Shown: positions 1 through 9,494 of the stretch, one piece after another | How the letters are laid out: each line of letters starts with the position of its first letter | How positions within the stretch are numbered: position 1 is the first letter of the stretch | NCBI GenBank assembly: GCA_047967505.1 | Contig: CM106538.1 | Strand: one strand, 5' to 3' | DNA length: 64,000 bases | Source: Dipteris shenzhenensis | Taxonomy: Eukaryota > Polypodiophyta > Polypodiopsida > Gleicheniales | The notes under the pieces: generated by a model | What the model was told of the DNA's origin: nothing | The model's input: only the letters and a program-made list of their open reading frames with translations | The model's database searches: none | Made by a program: the position numbers and the translations under genes

Positions 1-900
1 AAGTGAGGCAAGTATGCTGACCAAGAAGGAGACTACAATAGATCCAGTAGTGTGGGACCCAAAACAGTGGGCTGACTAAGCTAGTTGAACTAACCTGAGG
101 AATAATCCATGAAGAATGTAGCTCCATTAGTGTGGGACCTGAAACGAGCTGATAGAGCCAACTAAATTGACTTGAGGAGTAGTCCTCAAAGCATGGAGAG
201 CAAACTTCCTTATGCATCAGCGGTTAGAAGTCTTATGTATGCTATGATAGCTACTAGACTAGACATTGCATTTGCAGGGGGAGCTGTTAAGTGCCTTATG
301 TATGCTATGATAGCTACTAGACCAGACATTGCATTTGCAGTGGGAGTTGTTAGCAGGAGGTATATGGCTAATCCAAGAAAGAGGCATTGGGAGGCAGTTA
401 AGTGCATCATGAGGTACATGAAGGGTACCAAGGAGATGTGTATCTGCTTTGGCAGAGGAGAGATGCATGTACTTGGGTACACAAATTCAGACTATGCAGG
501 GCATGTGGATAGCAGGAGATCCACTTCTGGTTATGTATTCACCTTTGCAGGTAGTGCAGTGTAATGGATGTCTTGCACACATAAGTGTGTTTCTTTGTCT
601 ACCACAGAGGCTGAGTATGTTGCAGCCACAGAGGGTTGCAAGGAGGCTATATGGCTTGATTAGCTTACTAGTGGGAGATTTGGGGATTCATATAGGTGTA
701 GCAACATTGCATAGTGATTCCATGAGTGCTATTCAACTAGCACAGAATCCATATCTCATCATGCAAAGACCAAACACATTGAGGTTGGGTACCATTTCAT
801 CAGGAAGGCACTTGAGGACAAGCGCATAGAGCTTGTCAAGGTTCATATAGATGATAACCCTTTAGTTATGCTGATGAAGAGTCTATGTAGTTAGCGGGGT
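1..900 (+). pseudogene. Ty1/copia polyprotein remnant (RT end and RNase H)
   Basis: This is the 3' part of a Ty1/copia pol gene. The protein reads PYASAVRSLMYAM, then TRPDIAFAVGVVSRRYM, HWEAVKCIMRYMKGT and DSRRSTSGYVFT, which are hallmarks of the copia RT-RNase H junction. Past a TAA at 562-564 the same frame continues with LSTTEAEYVAATEGCKEAIWL (RNase H). A TAG at 661-663 and a frameshift near 670 follow; the next frame holds the LHSDSMSAIQLAQNP region and then HIEVGYHFIRKAL. The usual LAD(I/M)LTK motif near the end of pol is decayed (LVMLMKSL, about 860-885). A 63-bp in-frame tandem duplication repeats the SLMYAM...DIAFA segment. Upstream, 45-120 and 123-190 are imperfect tandem copies. Clearly dead; the 5' part lies outside the window. 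Confidence 0.9.
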
Positions 901-1010
901 TTGAGTATCATCGTGTATTGATGGGCATTGGATAGTATCGTCATGTATTGATGGGCATTGGATAGTATGTCCACTGGTTGTTCCCCCCCCTTAAAGGCAC
1001 ATTGGCCTTT

Positions 1011-1240
1011 AAGTGGGAGGTTTTGGGGGTTAGAGGCCACTGTACCTTAACCCTGACTATGTACAATACTCAAACACATATATATATGGATGACATAGAA
1101 GATTAGGCTATTCTGCACCCACGAAAAGTTGTGTGGCTCTCTCTTCTGGCTCTCCCTTTCTCTCACCCTCTTCTGTTCCACTTCCATTGTTGAGATCTCT
1201 CATGAGAGTCTTGTGTATCAACCCCATCAGATCAACCCCA
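1011..1240 (+). mobile_element. Polypurine tract and probable copia 3' LTR remnant
   Basis: AAGTGGGAGG at 1011-1020 is the typical plant copia polypurine tract, correctly placed just after the pol remnant. An LTR should begin right after it. Its far end is not recognisable because sequence resembling a gypsy gag starts near 1250. A 30-bp tandem duplication (905-934, 935-964) precedes the tract. Confidence 0.45.
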
Positions 1241-1249
1241 TTATGCGAT

Positions 1250-3860
1250 GCAAGATGAGCAGTACATTCCAGTGCATCAAATGGCTCTTGCAATGCAGTG
1301 GGCTAGCTTGCCAAGGTTCGCATTGCACTAGTGAGTGTCCCTACAAAACCACTGCTAACCAGGCCATAGCCTGCTACAAATGTCAAGGGACTCACTTGTT
1401 GAGGGATTGCCCATACAAGGATGATCTCAACTCATACCGGGGCTGATGCCAACCAATTCAAATACTCCATTGTGTTTAGGATGTGGAGTGAATCGTCTCT
1501 ATAAGAATTGCCTTATGAGAAGGGCACCTAGGCTGGTTCCCAACCCAAAAGCTAGTATGAACTTATTAAGTATCGAAAGGGGGAAGGTATCTTCAGTGTC
1601 ACTGAATGTGATTATGAGGGGCCAAGCCAAAGCCATGAGTAAGGAGCTCCGTAAGTAGGCCAATAGGGAAGGATGGCCATGCCCCAATCTAAGGGCAAGG
1701 GTCGAGCGAATGCAATTAAAGTGGGGGATGGTTCTGACAGAGTCATTATCCAAAGTGGCTCGAATGAAGAGACTACAACAGTCTCCACCTCAACATCCTC
1801 ATTACTTGGTCGATCAAATAGGGAACCTACCACACCATGGCTTGAGGTAAGTGCTAAGGCGAGTGAGACATAGCCATGTAGATGGGATGCAAGCCCATTG
1901 GGTCAAAATGAATACCCCGACCCGGCCATCGAGAAGCAATGCTTGATTGAGGCACAATGGTTACTCTAGGATTGCCAAGAGGGATTCAAGCGATAGCTTA
2001 GATCTTTTAAGAATATGGGCACCATTCACCCTAATCATCAATCACTAACGGGATCTACAAGACCCCTGCCCACCTTGGATAAAGTGGATGAGATCGTTGC
2101 AAATAACACTTCCTCGGGGAAGTCTCTACTATGACTTAAGATGTTGGAAGAGGATTTGACTTGGCCTCAAGCTGTAGAGGATGAACCAATGTCCTTTTAT
2201 GGGTTTGAAGAACCCTTGTTTGAGGGTAGAGAACTAATTGGCCAACCACAGGATGTGGCTTGGCTCACCGCATTCTTATCCATGGAGATAAAGATGCCCA
2301 TAGCCACCCTGCTCAAAGGAAATCCCATCCTTTGGAGAGATCTCTCTAATTGGATGAATGGGCAGGTGGTCGACCCAAAAGAGGTGGACACTGATGTTGC
2401 CAAAGCCCCACATGAAGAGTCAAATGTGCTCAAAAGTCATGTCAATAATCTAGGTCAGTGCTTTGAAAGCGATGACACCAACAATGTAATTCCAATTTTC
2501 TGCCACAATAAGAAGGCCACGGCTAGCTTGGATGGCAAAGTAGGTGTCAGTATCATAAAAAAATAGTGCTGGGAAAAATGGGGGAAACTTAAGATGAAGA
2601 GCACCAACCTAGTTGTAAAATTAACCAATGGTGCGACCGCCCAGGCAGGAGGGGTTCTAAGGGACATAAAGATCAAAACCTTCGGTCTCACCTAGCAAAT
2701 ATGGTTTGTGGTGATGGATTTCCATGGGCAACTGGATGTCTATGATGTTATCTTAGGTAGGCCTTTCATGCACACCATAGGCCTAGTGCATGACTGGGCC
2801 GTCTCCAACTATATTTATCTATGTAAGGATGAGCAAATTGTGAGGGTCGATATTCAGACTTGGAAGGCACACCCTATGATCGGAAATTTGTTTGTAGTTG
2901 AGTCAGATATGACTTAGAGAACCTTGCCTGTGAATGTGTTCCAAGCTTGCAACAAAGAGGATAAAGGTGGGGATTGGGATGAGCACTGGTATGCTTTGTT
3001 GCTAGAACCTAAGTGCTCCCAAAATTGCATGCATGTTTTGGCAACCATAGATGCAACTAAAAGAATGGGAACCAAGATGGCAGCTCTAGATCTTAAAGGG
3101 CCAAGCATGGTGGTGCTTGTTAATATGATAAACGTCTTAAGAGTCCCCATAGAAGACCAGGGGATAAGGAAATTCAAAACATACCTTCTTGGCTAAGATA
3201 TGTGGGTGCGGTTATGACACATCCCAAATTCTCATCAAACTGGGGAGCCTGACTGAATAGGCTAAAGGTCCCCCTAGGCTCCCTTAAAGTAGTGGAGGTT
3301 TCCCTTGCAAAGAACCACCCCACAAAGTCAAGGCCTCAAAGGACCAGGATCCTAAAACATCTGGTAAGGAGAAGTAAATTGTCTCGAAAGTTGTAGAAGA
3401 TGATGAGAATGAGGAGGAAACTAACCCATGCTAGGTTCCCAAACACTTTAAAAACTACACAGTGCAGGATCGCAGGATACTGTTGGAACAAGCTAAGAGG
3501 TTGGCCAAGGTTGGAACTAAAACGGGTATGATGGACCTACAAAGGTCAAGGAAGTGAACTTGGCTAGAGTTCCAGAGAGGACCCTAAGCCGATTTACATA
3601 GCTGATGGCCTAAATCTTGAGCAAGAACATGCCTTGCTTGCCTTGCTGCACGAATTTCAAGATTGTTTTGCCTGGAAGTACACGGACATGAAGGGTGTGC
3701 CGTTGGGAGTAGTGCAACACACCATCCCTATGATGGATGACATTAGACCAGTATGGCAACGACCCTACCCCATGAACCCAAAGTATGCAATGATCATTCG
3801 AGAGGAGATACAAAAGTAGATCGACGTGGGGTTCATGGCTGCACAATCATCTTTCCCAAC
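1250..3860 (+). pseudogene. Degenerate Ty3/gypsy gag-protease-RT remnant
   Basis: Scattered pieces on one strand follow gypsy order. Cysteine-knuckle-like motifs occur at 1290-1420 (CYKCQGTHLLRDC, spacing CX2CX3HX4C). Next comes a protease-like stretch with LDGKVGVSII near 2530, as in plant gypsy families whose active site reads DGGSGVN, followed by YDVILGRPFMH at 2741-2773. The start of RT follows at 3590-3850: FAWKYTDMKGVP, then RPYPMNPKYAMIIREEIQK, a TAG and DVGFM. Frames change repeatedly and stops are frequent. RT breaks off near 3860, where unrelated minus-strand coding sequence begins, so the element was truncated or recombined there. Confidence 0.75.
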
Positions 3861-3935
3861 TTTTCTAATGCAAAGTCTCTTGCGACAAACTCACATAAGC
3901 ATCCTTTCCACATTCTCCTCGGATAACATTACATG

Positions 3936-4727
3936 TCACTTTGGTTCTGGAATTAATGCCATGATTCTTCGCCTCTTCACACTCACATACTTTCTTTTTG
4001 TAAATAGTGTCTTGTGTTTTCCAATTGTAAGACCATCAAACCTCGAATCCATTTCCCTTGAATCTTCATCTCTACAATCAAATGCTAAGTGGGCTTGAGA
4101 ATTATTTGATGCCTTATAATATCTTGGAAATGGCAATCTAGTAGACATGTTCATTGATGTCAATTTGTTGCCAATGCCTCTTGAACTTTGTGGTTGAACT
4201 CTTTCTCCTTCGTAACTCAAGATCCTCCCATCTATATTCTTTGGCATGCTAGCAACAATATTACGAACAACATGACAAGTCTCAGATTCTTTGTCGCCTT
4301 TGCCCTGCATTCGAGTGGTAACATCATGATCATTGTCACTAATATCATTAATTCCTATTATTGCATCACTTATCCCATTGATCTTTGTGTGTATTTTTCT
4401 TTGTGGTCCCATCTTATTATTCTCAACACAAGACAAGTCTTCTATATCAGTAAGCATGTTTGAGTCACTTGCAACACAAAACAAGTCTTCTATACCAGTG
4501 AGCTTGTTTGAGTGACTTGCAACACAGGACAAGTCTTCTATACCAGTGAGCCTGTTCGAGTCACTTGCAACACATGACAAGTCTTCTATACCAATGAGCC
4601 TGTTTGAGTCACTTGCAATGCAAGACAAGTCTTCTATACCAGTGAGTATATTTGAGTCACTTGCAACACAAGAGACCTTTTCTGCATCAACATATGTTAC
4701 TATAATGTCCTTGATACCTATGAGCAT
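3936..4727 (-). CDS. Unidentified 263-aa ORF with tandem repeats
   Basis: An open frame of 263 codons whose N-terminal third consists of 16-residue repeats (core GIEDLSCVASDSN), encoded by a 48-bp minisatellite. The rest is polar and basic, ending in KRKYVSVKRRRIMALIPEPK. I recognise no domain. The DUF8039-like exon at 5072-5413 lies upstream on the same strand, so the two may be parts of one gene or transposon, but no splice link can be shown. Much of the openness may come from the in-frame repeat, so coding status is uncertain. Confidence 0.35.
   Translation of the reverse strand: MLIGIKDIIVTYVDAEKVSCVASDSNILTGIEDLSCIASDSNRLIGIEDLSCVASDSNRLTGIEDLSCVASHSNKLTGIEDLFCVASDSNMLTDIEDLSCVENNKMGPQRKIHTKINGISDAIIGINDISDNDHDVTTRMQGKGDKESETCHVVRNIVASMPKNIDGRILSYEGERVQPQSSRGIGNKLTSMNMSTRLPFPRYYKASNNSQAHLAFDCRDEDSREMDSRFDGLTIGKHKTLFTKRKYVSVKRRRIMALIPEPK
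4434..4673. repeat. 48-bp minisatellite, five copies
   Basis: The string CAAGTCTTCT recurs at exactly 48-bp spacing (4434, 4482, 4530, 4578, 4626), and a sixth unit from 4674 is diverged. The period is a multiple of three and keeps the minus-strand frame open as 16-residue repeats. Confidence 0.9.
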
Positions 4728-5071
4728 GCCACTATGATACTCTTAATCACTACTATAGCTTCTTATCAATTTGGATCCCATTTGTGTTATAGTCCTTTTC
4801 TTCTGATAATATTCCGTTGTGTCTTCCATGACATTGAAGCAAACTATCTTGGGCAAACTTGATTTTAAGAAAGCTAACCCCCATTTACAAGTACTATGAA
4901 TATGTAGATGAGACGTAGTATTATGGACATTTGATGTGAAGTACTATCCATTGCATATTTTGAATGACACCTGCACTAGTCAACTTAATTATCTCCACTA
5001 TACAGAGAAAACTCTGAGCATAGCCCTTAAACTTGTCAATTGCTAAAACTTCTCCAAAGCAAATAACATCT

Positions 5072-5413
5072 CTACTTTTCCCCCTCAAAATAAGTTTTCA
5101 TGATATCTTGAAAGTATGTCTTTGGAACGATTTCGTCTTGGTCCCAGAGCGTTTTGTGTGCTTGCATATCAAATATGTCACATTGTAAGATATCTCCCAA
5201 TGTTTCAAAGTCTCCATGTGGATATTTTAAATGTACTTTAGGATTTACAACGTTAGTGATTATCACTACACATTTTCTCTCACCACCACGTTGGAAATGA
5301 CACACATTCATAAGATCAAGACTATGAATTCGTCCAAAAGCCACCACTTCATTCTTCTTATATAACACCACATCCATATCCTTTGTTAGGGTGAATACCT
5401 GTTTTATGTACAA
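5072..5413 (-). CDS. Partial exon, DUF8039-like domain (tentative)
   Basis: A 113-codon minus-strand frame. Just inside its start lies a good splice acceptor (pyrimidine-rich, then ACAG before VFTLTKDMDVVLY), so the true exon probably begins at about 5401. The pattern VVAFGRIHSLD, then VVIITNVVNPKVHLKYPHGDFETLGDIL, resembles the plant DUF8039 family: a G(R/T)I.S.D strand, then a hydrophobic stretch and P.GD..TLGD. DUF8039 is often found in proteins of CACTA-type transposons. The match is from memory of the pattern and is tentative. Upstream exons would lie in the CCCTAAA-like repeats, so the gene is probably broken. Confidence 0.35.
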   Translation of the reverse strand: MYIKQVFTLTKDMDVVLYKKNEVVAFGRIHSLDLMNVCHFQRGGERKCVVIITNVVNPKVHLKYPHGDFETLGDILQCDIFDMQAHKTLWDQDEIVPKTYFQDIMKTYFEGEK

Positions 5414-5499
5414 AAATAGATTAGCAACTCAAAAAAAGATACAATAAATAATCATTGAGCTTATTATTACTCAATAACTTTTATATCAAAACAAGCAGA

Positions 5500-5775
5500 G
5501 AAGGCATTAAACCTAAACCCTAGATCCTAAACTTTAAACAATTAATACCAAAACATCTTAACTACCGTAAATCCTAAACTTTAAACATTTAATCCCTAAA
5601 TCCTAAGCCCTAAATCCTAAACTTCTAAACACTAAATCCTAAACCCTAAACCCTAAATCCTAAATCCTAAACTCCTAAACACTAAATCCTAAACCCTAAA
5701 CCCTAAATCCTAAACCCTAAATCCTAAATCCTAAATCCTTAACCCTAAATATTAAACCCTAAATGCTAACCCTAA
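5500..5775. repeat. Degenerate CCCTAAA (plant telomere-type) repeats
   Basis: Dense, irregular runs of CCCTAAA, CCTAAAT and CCTAAAC, the C-rich strand of the plant telomere repeat TTTAGGG. Units vary in length and many carry TCC for CCC, so this is an old interstitial tract or a CCTAAA-like simple repeat, not a chromosome end. Confidence 0.75.
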
Positions 5776-5820
5776 AATACAACCAAAATTTAATGAATTT
5801 TTTAAATTTGTGCAATATGT

Positions 5821-6360
5821 TTGGTATATCCCCTAACCTGTTGCATGTGCAACAGGTTAAGGGTGCACCCAACCTTTTGCAAAAATCAAGGAATTTTCTT
5901 GATTTGTGCAACAGGTTGGATATACCCTCCAACTTGTTGCTCAAGCCATAAGGGTGCACCCAACCTTTTGCAAAAATCAAGGAATTTTCTTGATTTGTGC
6001 CACAGGTTGGATATACCCCCCAACCTGTTGCTTAAGCAATAGGTTAGGGGTGTATCCCCAACCTATTGCTTGAGCAACAGGTTGGGGGATATATCCAACC
6101 TGTTCCACTAGTCAATAAATTTCTTGATTTGTGTAACAGGTTGGATCCCCGAGAAGTTTGTGACAATAGGTTGTGAGAGTTTGAGGTAAAGAGGAAAATT
6201 TGTGGGAAAAAGATTTAATGCAAAAGATGGTTTTTTGAAGTTGTTGCGTATGCAACAGGTTTTTGAGAAAAGAATCGGATTTGACCAAAAAAATCAAAAT
6301 TTCAAAAACTTGATTCTTAGAAGTTCTTGCGTATGCAATAGGTTGGAAATGAAGTCACCT
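5821..6360. repeat. Field of GCAACAGGTT palindromes and a 91-bp direct repeat
   Basis: The decamer GCAACAGGTT (or its complement AACCTGTTGC, and the GCAATAGGTT variant) occurs repeatedly, often as a hairpin such as CCTGTTGCATGTGCAACAGG at 5836-5855. A 91-bp direct repeat begins with GGGTGCACCCAACC at 5861 and 5952. Further copies stand alone at 6249-6262 and 6327-6345 and reappear about 800 bp away at 7138-7215. Confidence 0.8.
6002..6103. repeat. 102-bp near-perfect palindrome
   Basis: Starting with ACAGGTTGGATATA and ending with TATATCCAACCTGT, the two arms (about 48 nt each) pair almost completely around a centre near 6053. Each arm carries its own smaller AACCTGTTGC..GCAAYAGGTT hairpin, so the structure can fold as one long stem or as a cruciform with side hairpins. 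Confidence 0.85.
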
Positions 6361-6559
6361 CTTGCAACATTTTGAAAATTTTGAGAATCCTGCAAGAAGT
6401 TGATGAGAGGAGAGAAGCATGGAGTGTGAAAGAATGAACTTTGAATGAAAGAGAGAATGAAGAGCGTTCTACTTATAGTGAACCTAAAAGAACTAAAAAA
6501 ACCTAAAAAACTAAAAAAAGCTGACTTGACCTAAAAGCTACCCATTTCCTATAAAACTC

Positions 6560-7230
6560 TACTTCTCCTCATTCTCTCTCACAACTTTCCTCGAGCTCCT
6601 CCACCACCTCGCCACCTAGGTACTCCTTCCCTTCCTCCCTTCCCCCCTCCCCTCCCTTGCCCTCTCCTCTTGCTTCCCATCCCCTCTTCCTCTTCCTTCT
6701 CCGTGTTCCTTTTATTCTGCCTCTCACCCTTCCTCCATCCCGTCCTCCTCTCCCTCCCTTCCCTTCCCCTTTTGGCAATGATAAATCCTCTCCCTCCCTC
6801 CCCTTTCCCTTCCAGGTGACCTTTTTTTTTGCAAAGGCAGGGGCTTGGAGGTGAGGCAGCACTGGTGAGGAGGGGTTGTGGCCTGGGCAGTGCTAGCGAG
6901 GCCCGAGGGAGGGGGACCAAGGCTCGGGGGAGGGGTTGGCGAGGCAAGGCGGGGGAGAGGGGATGCACAGAGCGGGGAGGTGAGGTGAGGCGAGCGAGGC
7001 AGGGGAGAGGGGATGCGCAAAGCGAGGGAGAGGTCATAGGGCAGCGGGGGATGCAGGCAAGGTGGGGGAATGGGGGAGTGGAGGAGAGGTCGAGGGGGAG
7101 GCAGGAGGAAGGGTGATTACTCCCCCCCTCCCCGCCGAACCTATTGTGCGTGCAACAGGTTAACCTCCCCTAAGTCGCCCAAGGGAGGGGGCCTAGTGTG
7201 CGCGCAATAGGTTCGAGGGGGGTTAATCCC
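6560..7230. repeat. Pyrimidine-rich then purine-rich low-complexity tract
   Basis: 6590-6820 is C/T-rich on the plus strand (CTCCCTTCC-type runs) and 6840-7120 is G/A-rich (GGGGAGAGG-type runs), so the halves are partly complementary. Translations through it are simple Pro/Ser or Arg/Gly runs and are not genes. GCAACAGGTT-type motifs recur at the right edge (7138-7215). Confidence 0.7.
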
Positions 7231-7585
7231 CTCTCCTTAAGGAAAGTGGGGGGTCCTTTCGGGCTCCCAAAAAAAATTTTAAAAAATAAAATTAAGTTTA
7301 AAAAATAAATTAATTTAAAATAAATAAAATAAAATTTTAAATAAATAAAATTTTAGAAAATTTAAAGTAAATTCTTTTATCTATGTTTATAAAATATTTT
7401 GAGTTAAATTATTTATATAATAAAATATTAGATAAAAAAATAGTATCTAGAAATATTTTTAAAAATTTTAACTTTTAAAATTTCAATTAATTTTTAAATT
7501 TTCAATATTTAAATATTTAATTAGCAATTTTTTTAATATTTTGAGTTTGAAAATCATTGTAATTCTCATTTTTTATTTTTGATTG
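7231..7585. other. AT-rich stretch without gene
   Basis: After a short GC-rich start the sequence is mostly A/T with AAATTTTA-type strings. It ends in a T-rich tract and TTTGCAG at 7586-7592, which looks like a splice acceptor for the exon that follows. Confidence 0.5.
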
Positions 7586-7592
7586 CTTTGCA

Positions 7593-8242
7593 GAAAACTA
7601 TTAGCTGGCAAGTCAATTGACATTGATAAGAAGAAAGGACTTAGCCTAGGTCAACTGCTTAATAAGACATGGGCTAGAAAGTGGTTGGCTTCAATGGATG
7701 CAGATGCCACACCTACAAAGGATCTAAGAGCTAAAATGCCAAAGGTTGTTGAGACAGAATATATGGACATCAAGAAAAAGGCCTTGCAGTCCACTACCCA
7801 AGGTAGAGCAATTGGTGGTTTAGATGATGGTTCTCCATTCAGCTTCTCCTATGATATCTTGCTATCAAAGAATGATACAAATTTTGCACACATCAATGGC
7901 ATTGATACAGAGCGTTAGATGGTTCTTCAACCATGACCTTATAGACTCTAGAGTAGCCTACTAGTTAGGAACCTAGTAGCTAGGACCCTACTCACCAAGA
8001 ACTTGGTCATGAGACTCTAGAGCAGCCTACTAGTCAGGTGCTTGGAACTGAAGAGTAGACTACTGGGCAGGACGATACTAGCCAGGACCCTGCTACTCTT
8101 AGAGCAACCTATTAGTTAGGACCCTGGTAGTCAAGGGCGCATTGAGGACATTGGTACTATCTTAGAGTAGCCTATTAGTCAAGACCTTGGTAGTCAAAGA
8201 CCTGGAATTGAGGACATTGGTATTGAGAAATATGATGGCTGA
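7593..8242 (+). pseudogene. Unidentified 3' exon with degenerate repeats
   Basis: A T-rich tract plus TTTGCAG gives a credible splice acceptor. The frame reads KLLAGKSIDIDKKKGLSLGQ through FSFSYDILLSKNDTN to a TAG at 7916-7918. The same frame then continues, broken by several stops, through imperfect repeats (core SSLLVR, later EQPISQDPGSQ) to KYDG and a TGA at about 8242. AATAAA follows at 8290-8295. This looks like the last exon of a gene or transposon whose repeat tail has collected stops. The function is unknown and no upstream exon is recognised, since the flanking DNA is AT-rich. Confidence 0.35.
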
Positions 8243-8289
8243 CGGCTTTGTAATCACAAGTTTTGAACTTCTATGTAAAGCGAATATCT

Positions 8290-8295
8290 AATAAA
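8290..8295 (+). terminator. Possible polyadenylation signal AATAAA
   Basis: A canonical AATAAA about 50 bp after the last stop of the unidentified exon at 7593-8242. A chance match is possible in this AT-rich DNA. Confidence 0.3.
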
Positions 8296-8429
8296 AAGTT
8301 AGCTACTCTTTTTATTTCTTTACTCTCATTATTGTGTATAAAGATTGTTTATGAGTTTCATTTTATACTTAATGGTGTATTTTAAACTTTATGTCAATGT
8401 ATTTTTACAGTTAAGGGTGTTTTTTAATA

Positions 8430-8900
8430 CCAAGTGAGTTGTATATGTACACCACTTACACATAAAAGGATTTATGTACACTACCTTTCTAAGGGGTTTA
8501 TGTACATGACCTTTCTAAAAGAAATGGTCATAAAGGTGTGTGTGTACACCACTTATACATAAAGGTGTGTATTTACACCACCTTTCTAAGAGAATTGGTC
8601 ATCTATTGATGTTCTTAGGTGATAGTAGCTCAATTCATATGAGAAGTTATGAAGATGTTTATGTAGACCACCTTTGTAAGAGATTTGGTTATGCATTGAT
8701 GTTCTTAGTATGTAAATGTAGGTCAATATGTACACCACCTTTCAAAGAGAATTGGTGATGTATTGATGTTCTTAGGTAATAGTAGCTCAATGTAAACATT
8801 GAAAAGTTTTTGAATGAAGGCCAATACATGTACACCACCTTTCAAAGAGAATTGGTGATGTATTGATGTTCTTAGATAATAGTAGCTCAATGTACTCGCA
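8430..8900. repeat. Diverged tandem repeat (TGTACACCACCTTTC)
   Basis: Units contain TGTACACCACCTTTC, then AGAGAATTGG, TGTATTGATGTTCTTAG and TAATAGTAGCTCAATGTA. The two best copies start at 8729 and 8829 (100-bp period). Older copies near 8574 and 8661 and partial ones from 8440 have other spacings. No coding function is visible. Confidence 0.75.
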
Positions 8901-9330
8901 GATACTTTAATAGCAAGATTTTCATGATCATAGTAAGCAGTAGAAGAGTATACTATCTATCCTTTAGTAAGATATGTATCATAAGAAGTATGTACTTAAT
9001 CACCAAATCTTTTGTTTTGAGTTGTCAAATCTAGTTCAAAAAACAACATTACTAGTATATTAAAAAATTTTGGACTATTTTTTTGTCCATTTCTCAAATT
9101 GGACTGTACACAAGTCCAAAAATTTTGAATAGTGTGTTTAGCCCTTATGTTGATTTTATTTGATTTCTATCTGATAATATCCCTTTTTAGGTGTCCTTTT
9201 GGCCTTAAGAAAGTTTAATAAAATTTTTCAAGAATTAATAGAAAGTTTCTTTTCTTTTAGAAAAAACAATGAAAGTCTAACAAATTTATTTCAACCTTGA
9301 TTTTTTTTAAATAAAAATTTTGTGCATTTC

Positions 9331-9369
9331 TCTCTCTCTCTCTCTCTCTCGCTCTATATATATATATTT

Positions 9370-9400
<31 letters not shown>

Positions 9401-9490
9401 TATATATCTGTGTGTGTGTGTGTGTGTGCATACATACTCTCTCTCTCTCTCTCTCTATCTATTTATTTATTTATTTATATTTATATTTGT
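9331..9490. repeat. Compound microsatellite (CT, TTTA, TG)
   Basis: (CT)n from about 9331, a TA/TTTA run, (TG)n at about 9409-9428, a second (CT)n and a second TTTA run. The order CT-TTTA then CT-TTTA suggests an internal duplication. Confidence 0.85.
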
Positions 9491-9494
9491 TTGT

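Noticed and set aside
5500-5775. Chromosome end (telomere)
   Set aside because: Repeats are degenerate, short and lie inside the window with unrelated sequence on both sides.
5821-6360. CRISPR-like array
   Set aside because: Palindromic motifs are irregularly spaced, no uniform spacers exist and the context is plant nuclear DNA.
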